Assembly: GCA_001825665.1 (NCBI GenBank)
Contig: MHXZ01000119.1
Span: forward strand, 1-60,154
Direction: 5' to 3'
DNA length: 60,154 nt
Source: Planctomycetes bacterium GWF2_41_51
GTDB taxonomy: Bacteria; Planctomycetota; Phycisphaerae; Sedimentisphaerales; UBA12454
The notes below the pieces were generated by a model. The model was not told where the DNA came from. It worked only from the letters and a program-made list of their open reading frames with translations, and searched no databases. The position numbers and the translations under genes are program-made. Of the stretch, positions 1 through 8,309 are shown one piece after another. Position 1 is the stretch's first letter, and every line of letters begins with the position of its first letter.

Positions 1-34
1 ATATTTGAATGCCAAAGAGCTAAAATAATCGTAA

Positions 35-50
35 GTGCATTGAAATGCAC
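35..50 (-). terminator. Short hairpin downstream of the first URO-D gene
   Basis: A 6-bp inverted repeat (GTGCAT / ATGCAC) with a TGAA tetraloop lies about 95 bases past the stop codon of the minus-strand URO-D gene. No T-run follows it on the minus strand, so a terminator role is only possible. Nothing else is recognisable in bases 1-144. Confidence 0.2.
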
Positions 51-144
51 ATAAAAATACTAATTTTTAGAGATACCCTTAATATTTAACCGTTCATAAG
101 ATCCTAAGTGATATATTTTTTTTAAGACATTAAGCATTTGATAT

Positions 145-1194
145 TTAGGAGTAATAAGCTGCATATTTTGTCATAGCATTCATCAACGACTTTACATTTT
201 CTACTGGTATGCCAGGATACAAACCATAAACCATCATAAGTCCTCCATTTTTAGATCCAAGTGCTTTTACTTCTTCCAGGATAAATTTGTCAATTTCATC
301 AGGTGTACCAAATTTAGTAATGCTTTGTCTATCTATGTCAAGTTCAATGCAAATGTTACCCTTGAGTTTGGTTCTAATCCAATCAATTCCATTAACAATA
401 TCCTGAAGATTAATGATATCAATACCGCAATCAATCATATCATTTATCAAGTCTCTGATATCACCATCTGAGTGCATATGCACAATACAATCAGCCTCAC
501 GAGCAAGACTCATGATTCGCTGATAACTAGGCTTGATGTACTTTCTAAAATAGCTCGGTGAAATCATTGGACCAACTTGCATGCCTAGGTCTTCAGGATA
601 TTTAATCAATTCAGCACCAGCCTTGATATATTCTCTCACTATTTGCTGATTGAACGTTTCGATCATTTCGATAATTTTCCAAAGATTAGCATTATTATCA
701 GCCATGTCAAAAACTAAGTTTTCATAGCCACGAAGGTCAGCTAATGTGAGAAAAGTATGTCCATGTAATAATTCTCCAATTGCGAATTTATCATTGTTTT
801 TGGCAATCTTAAAATTTTCTGCCACTTGATGCCAATTAATTGGCCCTCGTCCAGAATCGATTTTGGCGTCAGGAGAAACCAATTTTTCTAAAGCTTCCCA
901 ATTTTCTAGAGGGTGCAGGATAACTGTACCGTGAAAGCCGTTTTCGGTTGTTTGCCAAACACAGCCCCAGCTATCTATAAAAGGTTTTCCAGCCTGCTCA
1001 ATTGGCATTAACTTTGTTTCTTTTAATCGTTGTCTATCTGCTTCACTAAACAAGAAAGGATGTGAAACGATAAGCTCGTTTAGAACATTTTTATCATAGT
1101 AATTCCAGCAAGCAGGGTTTATATGAAAAACCATTGGAATCCATTCGGGTTTTTCAAAATGAATGGTACGTTCTAGATTTTCTCTATAATTCAT
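145..1194 (-). CDS. URO-D superfamily protein (HSDGD type)
   Basis: This 349-residue protein has the fold signature of the uroporphyrinogen decarboxylase/MtaA superfamily: an RTIHFEKPEWIPM start region, a DSWGCVW strand near residue 75, an EDLGMQVGPMISPSYFRKY segment after residue 200, and HMHSDGDI at about 239-246. In methylcobamide:CoM methyltransferases of this superfamily an H-x-C motif binds zinc at that point; here the Cys is Asp. The HemE glycine/histidine motif near the C-terminus is absent, so haem synthesis is unlikely. ATG is preceded by GGAG. It is followed on the same strand from the left end by nothing visible and preceded 55 bases upstream by another URO-D gene. The substrate is unknown. 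Confidence 0.8.
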   Translation of the reverse strand: MNYRENLERTIHFEKPEWIPMVFHINPACWNYYDKNVLNELIVSHPFLFSEADRQRLKETKLMPIEQAGKPFIDSWGCVWQTTENGFHGTVILHPLENWEALEKLVSPDAKIDSGRGPINWHQVAENFKIAKNNDKFAIGELLHGHTFLTLADLRGYENLVFDMADNNANLWKIIEMIETFNQQIVREYIKAGAELIKYPEDLGMQVGPMISPSYFRKYIKPSYQRIMSLAREADCIVHMHSDGDIRDLINDMIDCGIDIINLQDIVNGIDWIRTKLKGNICIELDIDRQSITKFGTPDEIDKFILEEVKALGSKNGGLMMVYGLYPGIPVENVKSLMNAMTKYAAYYS

Positions 1195-1249
1195 CTTTAA
1201 GTAGCTCCAAAGTCTATCTAAGATTATTTTTGTTTATAAAATGACATCA

Positions 1250-2218
1250 TTATGCACTATCTTTTATCGCACGAAACATTGCTAATATATTCTCGATAGG
1301 CGTGTTTGCTTGAATATTATGAATAGCATTGAAAACCATTCCAGTAGGATGATTGAAAATATTAATTCTTTGCCGCACTTGATTGTAAACTTCGTCAGGC
1401 GTGCCAAAAGGCAGTGTTTTTTGAGTATCGATGCCGCCGCCCCAGAAAACCAGGGACTTTCCAAATTTTTCTTTTATTTCTTTTTCATCCATTCCTGTTG
1501 CTGAGCATTGTACAGGATTGAGTATGTCAAAACCTGATTCAATAAAGTCCGGAATTAAATTTTTTATTGCTCCACATGAATGAATGAAAATTTTCCAGTT
1601 TGAATTTTTATGAATAAAATCGTTAATGGCTTTGTGAAAAGGTTGATAAAGTTCACGGTAGGCATTAGGTGAAATAAACAATCCATTCTGTGTGCCAAAA
1701 TCCGTTCCAGTGGTAAAAGCAGCTTGCACTTTACAACCTAAAGTATCAATTAACAACCTGAGATTTTTTAAGGCGATTTCACATTGTTTTTCAAAAACTT
1801 TATAAACGTAATCTCTTCGAATTATAGTTGATACATACCATTCCTCGATCTCGCGAATACCCGGTGTTTGCTTCATCCACATAGCTGGCACAAGCGCAAT
1901 ATCGCCAAAACCCGTCCCTGGTACACTTAATATTGTACCTTTACCAAGTTTATAAGCTTTATCTGCGGCATCAACTAATAACTGAATATCGTTCCTTCGC
2001 AGCTCACTGAATTCAACAAGATTATTAGCTGGGTCAAATTCATCTTCGATGATTGGTTCCTGCCGACAAATTGCATCAAAATAAAATCCGTCTTTTGGCA
2101 TCAAACCGCTTGGCCGAACAGATGTATCCCGTATGCTTGTTTGGTTGCCTTGTGGTGGCGGAGTTTGGGCACGAAAGATTTGATTGTTTGAACAGCGGTC
2201 ACAGCGTTTTCCTTTCAA
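1250..2218 (-). CDS. URO-D superfamily protein (HSCG type), probably 5'-truncated
   Basis: Homology to the superfamily appears to begin only near residue 36 (PSGLMPKDGFYFDAI), a stretch that lies well inside full-length relatives. The open frame starts at a TTG without a natural-looking N-terminus, so roughly 100 N-terminal residues seem to be missing. The rest is well kept: TTGTDFGTQNGLFISPNAYRE, then IHSCGAIKNLIPDF with the H-x-C metal-site motif, FWGGGIDTQKTLPFG, and an NAIHNIQANTPIENI end. The lost 5' part ends next to a palindrome and a tRNA-like fragment, which suggests that recombination removed it. It may be a pseudogene or may use an internal start. Function is unknown; a methyltransferase-like reaction is inferred from the family only. 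Confidence 0.65.
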   Translation of the reverse strand: MKGKRCDRCSNNQIFRAQTPPPQGNQTSIRDTSVRPSGLMPKDGFYFDAICRQEPIIEDEFDPANNLVEFSELRRNDIQLLVDAADKAYKLGKGTILSVPGTGFGDIALVPAMWMKQTPGIREIEEWYVSTIIRRDYVYKVFEKQCEIALKNLRLLIDTLGCKVQAAFTTGTDFGTQNGLFISPNAYRELYQPFHKAINDFIHKNSNWKIFIHSCGAIKNLIPDFIESGFDILNPVQCSATGMDEKEIKEKFGKSLVFWGGGIDTQKTLPFGTPDEVYNQVRQRINIFNHPTGMVFNAIHNIQANTPIENILAMFRAIKDSA

Positions 2219-2220
2219 AA

Positions 2221-2242
2221 AAAAGAGTAGTACTACTCTTTT
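2221..2242. repeat. Perfect 22-bp palindrome at truncated URO-D 5' end
   Basis: The stretch reads the same on both strands, with half-site AAAAGAGTAGT. The same half-site recurs at 2509-2519 in direct orientation, so two copies bracket the tRNA-like fragment and the 10-bp repeats. It could be a recombination scar or a hairpin terminator. Confidence 0.5.
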
Positions 2243-2314
2243 ACAAGAAGGTTACGGCCGCGCCGCCGACATGGCGGGTATTCATAAGTCTTTAATTCAG
2301 CTCAACTTACAAAA

Positions 2315-2356
2315 CTCCCCGACTAGGATTTGAACCTAGGACCTAGCGGTTAACAG
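2315..2356 (-). other. tRNA-Asn-like 3' half (possible att site or tRNA remnant)
   Basis: On the minus strand this reads from the anticodon loop CTGTTAA (GTT, asparagine) through a T-arm with 5-bp stem CTAGG/CCTAG and loop TTCAAAT, to an acceptor 3' strand TCGGGGAG. The matching 5' half is not present: the sequence before CTGTTAA cannot form the anticodon stem, and no TCCCCGA acceptor strand occurs at the right distance. An isolated 3' half of a tRNA is what tyrosine-recombinase integration typically leaves behind. It could equally be a decayed tRNA gene. Confidence 0.45.
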
Positions 2357-2447
2357 GGTTGACCTTCCGGAAAGACGCTAAAAACCGTAACCCTTTATGC
2401 CATAATGAGCTACATTAAAGGAGGTTTAGCAAGTCTATTTTGCATTT

Positions 2448-2494
2448 ATTGCACCAGATTGCACCCCATTGCATGGGATTGCATCTATTGCGTG
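2448..2494. repeat. 10-bp direct repeat array (ATTGCA units)
   Basis: Five units start with ATTGC at an almost exact 10-bp period: ATTGCACCAG, ATTGCACCCC, ATTGCATGGG, ATTGCATCT and ATTGCGTG. The spacing equals about one helical turn, as in protein-binding iterons. A second array with the same period lies at 24813-24858. Confidence 0.55.
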
Positions 2495-2670
2495 TAGACT
2501 ACGCGCGCAAAAGAGTAGTTCTACTTCTGGACAACAGAAGCGGTAATTATAAAACATATCGGCTGTGTCACCTAACTTTGATGTGATCTGGTGGTTATTG
2601 TTTGAATTATTTTCAGCTAGATTGGCTAAACCCGGCCGCCTTAGTGATGTAAAAAAAGTCGTCCATCCCA

Positions 2671-3732
2671 TCAGGCCGCCCTTTTATAAAACTTTAAAAG
2701 TCCACCAAGACGCTCATGGCAGACAATTTCACCTTGCCCCTTGGGTGGAGGATCAATAATGTTGTTATTCAAGGATTGATGTGGCCCCTCAAAATGGTAA
2801 TGTTCTACATAATTTTGGACAATATGCCTCAGATGTGCTTCTCCAAATATCAGCATTTTATCCAAACATTCGGATTTTATGCTCCGAATGAAACGTTCGA
2901 TGAAAGGACTGAAATTAGGTGCCATAGGCATTGATTTTATAGCTTCAATGCCTCCTACTTTTAGAATTTTTATAAACGCATCTGTGTATAGCGGGTCTCT
3001 ATCACGAATGACATATCTTTTATTTTTTAGAAACCCTGAAAATGGGTCGGTCAAATTCCGAGCCATCTGTTGCATCCATGTGCCATGAGCCTGTTCTATA
3101 ATGCCTGCTATCTCAACTTTTCTGGTAACATAATCTATGGCCACTAAAACCATATAGCGAGTCAGTCCCTTTAATGTATAAACTTCAGTGGTAAAGAAAT
3201 CTATAGCCGTCAGAGACTGCCAATGCGATTTTATGAATTCTGCCCAAGTTGTTTTCTTCTGTCTGTCAGGCTGTGGTTCCAATCCTTCTTTTTTCAAAAT
3301 GTTTGCTATAGTAGAATGGCAAATTTTGAAGCCAAGATATTTCAATACCCCCTGGATGCGTATATAACCCCAACCTCGATTCTTTTTAGCCATCTTAATT
3401 ATAAAGTTGCGAAGTTCTTCCGATATTCGTGGACGGCCTATTCTAGGGCTTTGTGATCCATCATACTTTCTTGCAATAAGCATTCGATGCCATTTTAAAA
3501 GCGTTTCCGGGGAAAATACACCGCATATTTCATCTAATCCTTTACGACCAATTTTCTTTGCTAGGACAGCTAACTTTCTTCGTTGCTCATCAGAAAGAAT
3601 AATCCGCTTTTTGCCGATTTTTTCTTTTAGGATTGCATTTTCTGCTTTGAGGTATTCTAACATATCCTGCTGATGTCTGTTGATCCAGCCGGCAAGCATT
3701 ACCAACAGCATTGTCATTGTACGAGTTTTCAT
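2671..3732 (-). CDS. DDE transposase/integrase-core protein (IS3/IS481-like)
   Basis: This 353-residue protein has an N-terminal helix-turn-helix region with a short coiled coil (YLKAENAILKEKIGKK), a GWGYIRIQGVLKYLG segment, and an rve-type integrase core. The likely catalytic residues are Asp in AIDFFTTEVYT, Asp in VIRDRDPLYT and Glu in PFIERFIRSIKSEC, in the correct order and spacing. It appears complete as a single frame, with ATG preceded by AAGG. It shares its N-terminal pattern with the truncated transposase pieces at 3745-3873 and 24996-25250 but is not their direct continuation. I could not identify its terminal inverted repeats. Confidence 0.85.
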   Translation of the reverse strand: MKTRTMTMLLVMLAGWINRHQQDMLEYLKAENAILKEKIGKKRIILSDEQRRKLAVLAKKIGRKGLDEICGVFSPETLLKWHRMLIARKYDGSQSPRIGRPRISEELRNFIIKMAKKNRGWGYIRIQGVLKYLGFKICHSTIANILKKEGLEPQPDRQKKTTWAEFIKSHWQSLTAIDFFTTEVYTLKGLTRYMVLVAIDYVTRKVEIAGIIEQAHGTWMQQMARNLTDPFSGFLKNKRYVIRDRDPLYTDAFIKILKVGGIEAIKSMPMAPNFSPFIERFIRSIKSECLDKMLIFGEAHLRHIVQNYVEHYHFEGPHQSLNNNIIDPPPKGQGEIVCHERLGGLLKFYKRAA

Positions 3733-3744
3733 AACAACCTTAAA

Positions 3745-3873
3745 TTATTGAATTGTTTTCTCTTGTCGAAGATATTCATTCCGAAGTGTCAATCCCGGCA
3801 TAGAACGAGTCGTTGCGATTATTGATACATTAAGCCACCTATTAACAGTTGTTTGATTCGTTGTATTTTCCAT
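3745..3873 (-). pseudogene. Transposase N-terminal fragment (42 codons)
   Basis: The minus strand encodes MENTTNQTTVNRWLNV and continues to LTLRNEYLRQEKTIQ before a stop. This aligns closely with the start of the longer fragment at 24996-25250 (MENTANQTTANKWLNV, LTLQNEYLRTENKIL). Homology stops abruptly next to the complete transposase gene, so this copy was probably cut by its insertion. Confidence 0.7.
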
Positions 3874-3965
3874 CGGCAAAATTTACCGCAACTTCTTGAT
3901 TTTCCAAGAATTAAAACGTATAATGAAGGCATAATTTAATGAGCTACATATATTTGTACTACACG
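3767..3965 (-). repeat. Dispersed IS-remnant repeat, copy 1
   Basis: About 200 bp, covering the 42-codon transposase fragment and its upstream region, are closely similar to 25138-25341 in the same orientation. Shared landmarks include TATAATGAAGGCATAATTT followed by AATGAGC. The two copies lie on either side of the 4-24 kb sialidase locus. Confidence 0.75.
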
Positions 3966-4029
3966 GCCGTACAATACATTCCCTAAACTACCAGAACCCA
4001 AAATAAATGGCCGAGATGATACGTTTTAT

Positions 4030-4065
4030 GTTCGGTTACTACCTAAAAGAAGGTAGTAACCGAAC
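4030..4065 (-). terminator. Strong hairpin after sialidase gene
   Basis: A perfect 15-bp stem (GTTCGGTTACTACCT and its complement) with a 6-base loop begins 11 bases past the stop codon of the minus-strand sialidase gene. It marks the downstream end of the long minus-strand run. The T-run after it is poor. Confidence 0.6.
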
Positions 4066-4075
4066 GACTATTTCA

Positions 4076-5866
4076 TTATTCATAGCGCAAAATGCTAAGA
4101 TAGCTTATATCGCCTTTAAATTGTCTTGCGTAATTATTAAAATTACCAATCCTTACGTTGGCGCCATTTCTTAAACTTGTCGTTGTAGTATCTGTGGCAG
4201 TGCCTCTAAGCGTCCCATCAATATAAATTTTCAGTTGATCAGCAACTGTATCTCTACAAGCTCTAACAGTTACCCAGGAATTGCTGGGAATTGTAATTGA
4301 ACTTGTTACATACGACTGATGACCGGTGTCATCGAGAATTAAAAATTTGATACGCGCATCTTCCACTCTCAACCACCATTGCTGGTTTGGGGAAGAATCA
4401 CTGTCTTTGGAAATAATCGCTCCAGAAGAAGCCGCGCCGCCGCTGCGGTGATTGGAAGTTTTAATGCAGGCAGTGATCTCAAACTTTTCGCCAGCGTCAA
4501 AATCCAAACCATTATTGGTGGTGTTGTCGTATACTGTAATATAATCTGAAGTAGAATTATCACCGGTAGTCGTGTAACCAAATCGAAGGGCCTCATCTCC
4601 TGAAGCTGGTCCAGCGACATACGGCATTTGGCCTGTTACTGTGCCATGGAAACCATAACATATCCGATTAAAAATAGTTGTTCCAGGCTGGACAATCTGT
4701 CCAACAGTTCCTTCTAACGTCCAGACTGCTATTTCCGGTTCGGTAAGCCAGTTAAGACCAAAACGACTGTATGCTATTGTGCCGTTACTTGAACCGGTTT
4801 CGTATAATACTCCCATATAGCCATTTTCCAAATATACCATATCGGAATAGGCACTGTAATCTGTGCTAAGTACCTTATTATGAGCCCAGCCGCCACCTTC
4901 ATCAAAACTGCTGCGAATTGTAAGGTATCTTCTACTGGATTTATGAGCAGGATTGGCAAAAACCAAATGATTATTCGGAAGCATTAATAGCGAACCCTGA
5001 CAGCCTATAACAGGGCCGCTATTCCCCTGGAAAGTTGGTTCAGGCAACATTGTATCTAATTCCAAAGGCGTGTAATCATCTAAGTTAGTAAAAAAATCTC
5101 CAGTCGTCCATGATACAATCCGATAGCGCAGGGAGGTATCCTCATTGGCATCAGAATCTATGTTTCTCATATTGAAATAAATATCGCCGTTAGCCATTTC
5201 TGCAACCGATACTTCATTAATACCATAATCACCGGTACTCATGAGTCTGCCTGTCGAATGATTCCAGGTGCTGCCATTGTCGCTATAAAGCAATCTGATT
5301 TTTTTTGCTCCAGTGGTTGTTCTATAACGATATGGAATCACGAGTCTGTCTTCATAGGGACCGCTGCGTAACTGAATGCCATTGCATGGCCCAGTACCGA
5401 TACTTCCATTTGTAAGGTCAACATCCGTGGGATAGGAACCAATTTCTGTATAATTAGTCCAGCTGCTCCCATTATCAGTACTATATTTATAAGCGATAAC
5501 GCTACCGTTAACACAATATATCACATATATCCGTCCGGTATTTTTGTCAACAACAGGGCAAGGATTGTGAAGCCTGTTTGCACCGTAACTGTCGATCAAA
5601 ATTGTGGGACCCCAGCTTTGGCCATTGTTTGTGCTGCGTTTGACAACAATATCTACATCGCCCATATCGCTGCAATCCATCTCTCTGCCTTCGGCAAAAG
5701 CAAGAAGCGTACCATTGTTTGTACGTACAATAGAAGGAATTCTATAGCAGTACGTGCTATCAGGTTCAAAGACAGTTACTGCATTATAGGGCGCTGTATA
5801 TGCCTCTGCCAGGCAAACCAAAAACAACAATAAACACCAACTGAACTTTAAGACATTCGATTTCAT
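4076..5866 (-). CDS. Exported GH33-type sialidase with C-terminal LamG domain
   Basis: I chose the ATG at 5866 because AAAGGA precedes it and a signal peptide follows (MKSNVLKFSWCLLLFLVCL, cleavage near AEA); an upstream frame extends to 5923. The catalytic beta-propeller shows the CYRIPS arginine motif, a GREMDCSDMGDVD acidic region, and Asp-box repeats (STNNGQSW, STDNGSSW, SDNGSTW). Further signature segments are PEPTFQGN, GCQGS and LYETGSSNG with the likely Tyr nucleophile. The last ~190 residues form a LamG/concanavalin-like module. It would release terminal sialic acids outside the cell. It is the last gene of the run and is followed by a hairpin. It lacks the dockerin-like tail of the sialidase at 15.6 kb. 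Confidence 0.9.
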   Translation of the reverse strand: MKSNVLKFSWCLLLFLVCLAEAYTAPYNAVTVFEPDSTYCYRIPSIVRTNNGTLLAFAEGREMDCSDMGDVDIVVKRSTNNGQSWGPTILIDSYGANRLHNPCPVVDKNTGRIYVIYCVNGSVIAYKYSTDNGSSWTNYTEIGSYPTDVDLTNGSIGTGPCNGIQLRSGPYEDRLVIPYRYRTTTGAKKIRLLYSDNGSTWNHSTGRLMSTGDYGINEVSVAEMANGDIYFNMRNIDSDANEDTSLRYRIVSWTTGDFFTNLDDYTPLELDTMLPEPTFQGNSGPVIGCQGSLLMLPNNHLVFANPAHKSSRRYLTIRSSFDEGGGWAHNKVLSTDYSAYSDMVYLENGYMGVLYETGSSNGTIAYSRFGLNWLTEPEIAVWTLEGTVGQIVQPGTTIFNRICYGFHGTVTGQMPYVAGPASGDEALRFGYTTTGDNSTSDYITVYDNTTNNGLDFDAGEKFEITACIKTSNHRSGGAASSGAIISKDSDSSPNQQWWLRVEDARIKFLILDDTGHQSYVTSSITIPSNSWVTVRACRDTVADQLKIYIDGTLRGTATDTTTTSLRNGANVRIGNFNNYARQFKGDISYLSILRYE

Positions 5867-5969
5867 TTTTTTTTCCTTTAAAAAAAGATTATCAATTTGG
5901 TTATTACATAGATAAACCCTCACCGCGGTGGCTGTGCCATTTGTATATTTAACAATTTAAAAAGGCCTT

Positions 5970-7106
5970 TTATTTTTTCTGCTTGATCACATTTATATGT
6001 GACTGCTTATATTCGATAATAATTTTTTCAGCATGTTCAAATGATTCTGCTCTGAAAATCAGACTGATTCCGCTTGGATATTTTTTTTGAATTCCGCCAT
6101 TGAGCAATTCCTGCTCTGAACAAGCTATACGAGTCAATCCGATTTTTTTTTCAGACGCAAATTTATAAATATTTTCGATATTGTTAAGTTCAGATTGACC
6201 GAAATCAAAACATTGGGCAGATTTAAGGAACATATGTTTTACTGCATTGTTCACATTGCCACAGGAGTGGATTCCGCCGCCGAAAATTTGTAAAATCTTT
6301 TCATCGAAAGGCGCTATAAGTTCATCATACATTTGCGGACTTACCATAATTGATGTATCATTGCGGATTAATATTCCTCCTTTTAATGCAAATCCATGTT
6401 GAAAGCTGAAACCTTCAATTCTATTATTGACATATCTCCTGAAGTATTTGGCAAGCTCAATTTGAGTCGACGTTATCTTTTCCATAGCTTTTAAAAACAG
6501 TTCACGATGAGAATACATATCTAAAAAGATACTACTGCCGCAAATTAATTCAAGATTATCGAAAGGACCCTGCAAATCGGGCAAAACAATATTTGTCAGT
6601 TTTAAAAGTTTCGGGTATTCAATTAAAACATCATTATAAAATTTATACCTGTCCGTAACTTTCGCGATCAGACCGCTGTTGAAATCTCCTGCCGGCGTTT
6701 GAATTATTTGCTCATAGCTGATTTTTTCTCCGCTATGTCTTATCCATGGCGGATTATCTTCCACCTGTTCGACCTTAGCTCCAAATATGGATGCTACCAG
6801 CACACAGCCAAAATCTGGTCTTATAGTAATCGGCAAATCATCACCAATTTTTTGACTCAAATATATACTGCCGAACGAGCTTACAAATTGATTAAACAGC
6901 ATTTTTTCCGGATTATCAAAAATCTCACGATGAGGAAACGGCTGAAATTCAGCTTCCTTCGGATACGGATATGCCGTAATTATTGGCAGGCTTTCAACTG
7001 TTTTGTAAGTTAGAGTATCGCAATGCAGCTTTTCAGCATTCAATATTCTCTGCTCATTTATATTATCTTCCAGATATATCAGTAATTCTTTTAAAACAGG
7101 CAGCAT
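5970..7106 (-). CDS. URO-D superfamily protein (HSCG type, DLQGP subgroup)
   Basis: The 378-residue protein has LPDLQGPFDNLELICGS near the middle, LIRNDTSIMVSPQMYDEL, and GGGIHSCGNVNNAV with the H-x-C motif. It belongs to the same subgroup as the protein at 31688-32830, sharing DLQGP, the RNDT/RDDT strand and the position of the H-x-C. A second Cys in RIACSEQELLNGG could be the third metal ligand seen in MtaA-type methyltransferases. It lies between another URO-D gene and a sialidase, on the same strand. No corrinoid-binding protein is nearby. A role in sugar metabolism is inferred from position only. Confidence 0.78.
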   Translation of the reverse strand: MLPVLKELLIYLEDNINEQRILNAEKLHCDTLTYKTVESLPIITAYPYPKEAEFQPFPHREIFDNPEKMLFNQFVSSFGSIYLSQKIGDDLPITIRPDFGCVLVASIFGAKVEQVEDNPPWIRHSGEKISYEQIIQTPAGDFNSGLIAKVTDRYKFYNDVLIEYPKLLKLTNIVLPDLQGPFDNLELICGSSIFLDMYSHRELFLKAMEKITSTQIELAKYFRRYVNNRIEGFSFQHGFALKGGILIRNDTSIMVSPQMYDELIAPFDEKILQIFGGGIHSCGNVNNAVKHMFLKSAQCFDFGQSELNNIENIYKFASEKKIGLTRIACSEQELLNGGIQKKYPSGISLIFRAESFEHAEKIIIEYKQSHINVIKQKK

Positions 7107-7187
7107 AAAATTCAGCTTTTGTTCGCAACACTAAAATCGTGAACAGTTAAATTTGAAAATTCGGGTTTTTTTTCAGGTATCAAAATA

Positions 7188-8309
7188 TTAATCAGATATT
7201 CCAAACATTTTTTCTTTTAAGTCGAGATAATAAAGATAATCCTGCTGTTTTATATTAGGCGGGCACCTGTGGTCGCAAAAAGGTATATAGCCGCCTCTTT
7301 CCACATAAGACACGAGCGATTCCATATATTTCTTTATTGCCTGTGGGCCCTCTCCTAAAGCCATTTTGTCAAACCCGCCCATAATTCTTAATTCTTTACC
7401 ATATTCGTCAAGAAGTCTGCCGGGATGGGTGCAGCAATTTACTTCGAACGGAAACAGACAAGTTATTCCGCTTTCGAGCAGCATTGGCAGTATCGGTCTT
7501 ACATCCCCATCACAATCAGTGTACCATATATCAATATTGTGCTGATGAAGTTTGCTGCTGATTCTTTTATAACGAGGAACAACCACATTTTTAAAGAAAT
7601 CCAATGAAACGATCGGACCCGATTTAAAGCAAATATCTTCCCAGCCGCTTGCGAAATCAAAATCGATTTTTCCGAGAACCTGGTCAAGCACATTCTCAAG
7701 CAATTGGCAGCTTGTTTCTACCATATCCTCCACCATATCGGGATAATCGAAACAGGCGTAAGCAAGACCTTCAAAGGTAAGCATATTACGGATTTTGCCA
7801 ATCATTGAGCCGCAATATATTCCCAAAGGATAATCTCTGCCTGGAGGGTGTTTTTTTATTAATTCCTCAACGTCCAGTTTTCTCGCATCATTTATAATCA
7901 ATCTTTCCTGCTTGATTTTTTTCCAATCATCCGGTGTTTTAACAGGACTTTGAAGAAAATGCGGAATAGTATCATGGCCATCAACGGGTACTTCCGCAAG
8001 AAGTCCGTCAGAATTTTGCAGATTTTTTTTATTTCCTTTTATTTCAATGACTTTTTGCTCAAAAGGCGGATTTAGCCAGTCTACTCCTGATACTATTTCA
8101 AATTTATCAAAGTTAAAGAACAAATCAGCTTCGGCGTTATTTGTAATACCATTGTTTTTGAAAATCGGCCAAAGATTATAATTTTCTTTCCAGTAACCAA
8201 ATTCCATATTGAAACAGCGGTCTATGGGTTTATAGTGCATCTGATTAATAAACCGCTGACGATCGGTTATTTGACTTTTCCATTTAGGTCTTACGGGCTG
8301 GATATTCAT
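7188..8309 (-). CDS. URO-D superfamily protein (TDCDGD type)
   Basis: This 373-residue protein starts with an ATG that overlaps the stop of the GH1 gene (ATGA), so translation is coupled. The superfamily pattern is seen in FNMEFGYWKENYNLWPIF, DFASGWEDICFKSGPIVS and YTDCDGDVRPILPMLLESG, followed by PFEVNCCTHPGRL. In place of H-x-C it has D-C-D-G-D, with a Cys pair about 25 residues on, so the metal site differs from both neighbouring types. The C-terminal YIPFCDHRCPPN is rich in Cys and His. Coupling to a beta-glycosidase suggests a shared substrate. The reaction is unknown. Confidence 0.78.
   Translation of the reverse strand: MNIQPVRPKWKSQITDRQRFINQMHYKPIDRCFNMEFGYWKENYNLWPIFKNNGITNNAEADLFFNFDKFEIVSGVDWLNPPFEQKVIEIKGNKKNLQNSDGLLAEVPVDGHDTIPHFLQSPVKTPDDWKKIKQERLIINDARKLDVEELIKKHPPGRDYPLGIYCGSMIGKIRNMLTFEGLAYACFDYPDMVEDMVETSCQLLENVLDQVLGKIDFDFASGWEDICFKSGPIVSLDFFKNVVVPRYKRISSKLHQHNIDIWYTDCDGDVRPILPMLLESGITCLFPFEVNCCTHPGRLLDEYGKELRIMGGFDKMALGEGPQAIKKYMESLVSYVERGGYIPFCDHRCPPNIKQQDYLYYLDLKEKMFGISD

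Noticed and set aside
145..1194. Annotation of the URO-D genes as hemE (haem biosynthesis)
   Set aside because: There are seven divergent copies, none with HemE end motifs, and all lie next to glycan genes. A genome needs only one HemE.
2315..2423. A complete tRNA-Asn gene
   Set aside because: The 3' half is good, but no 5' half folds with it. The span from a possible acceptor strand is about 109 bases, and the anticodon stem does not pair.
2448..2494. CRISPR array
   Set aside because: The units are only 10 bases with no spacers, and no cas gene is present anywhere in the window.
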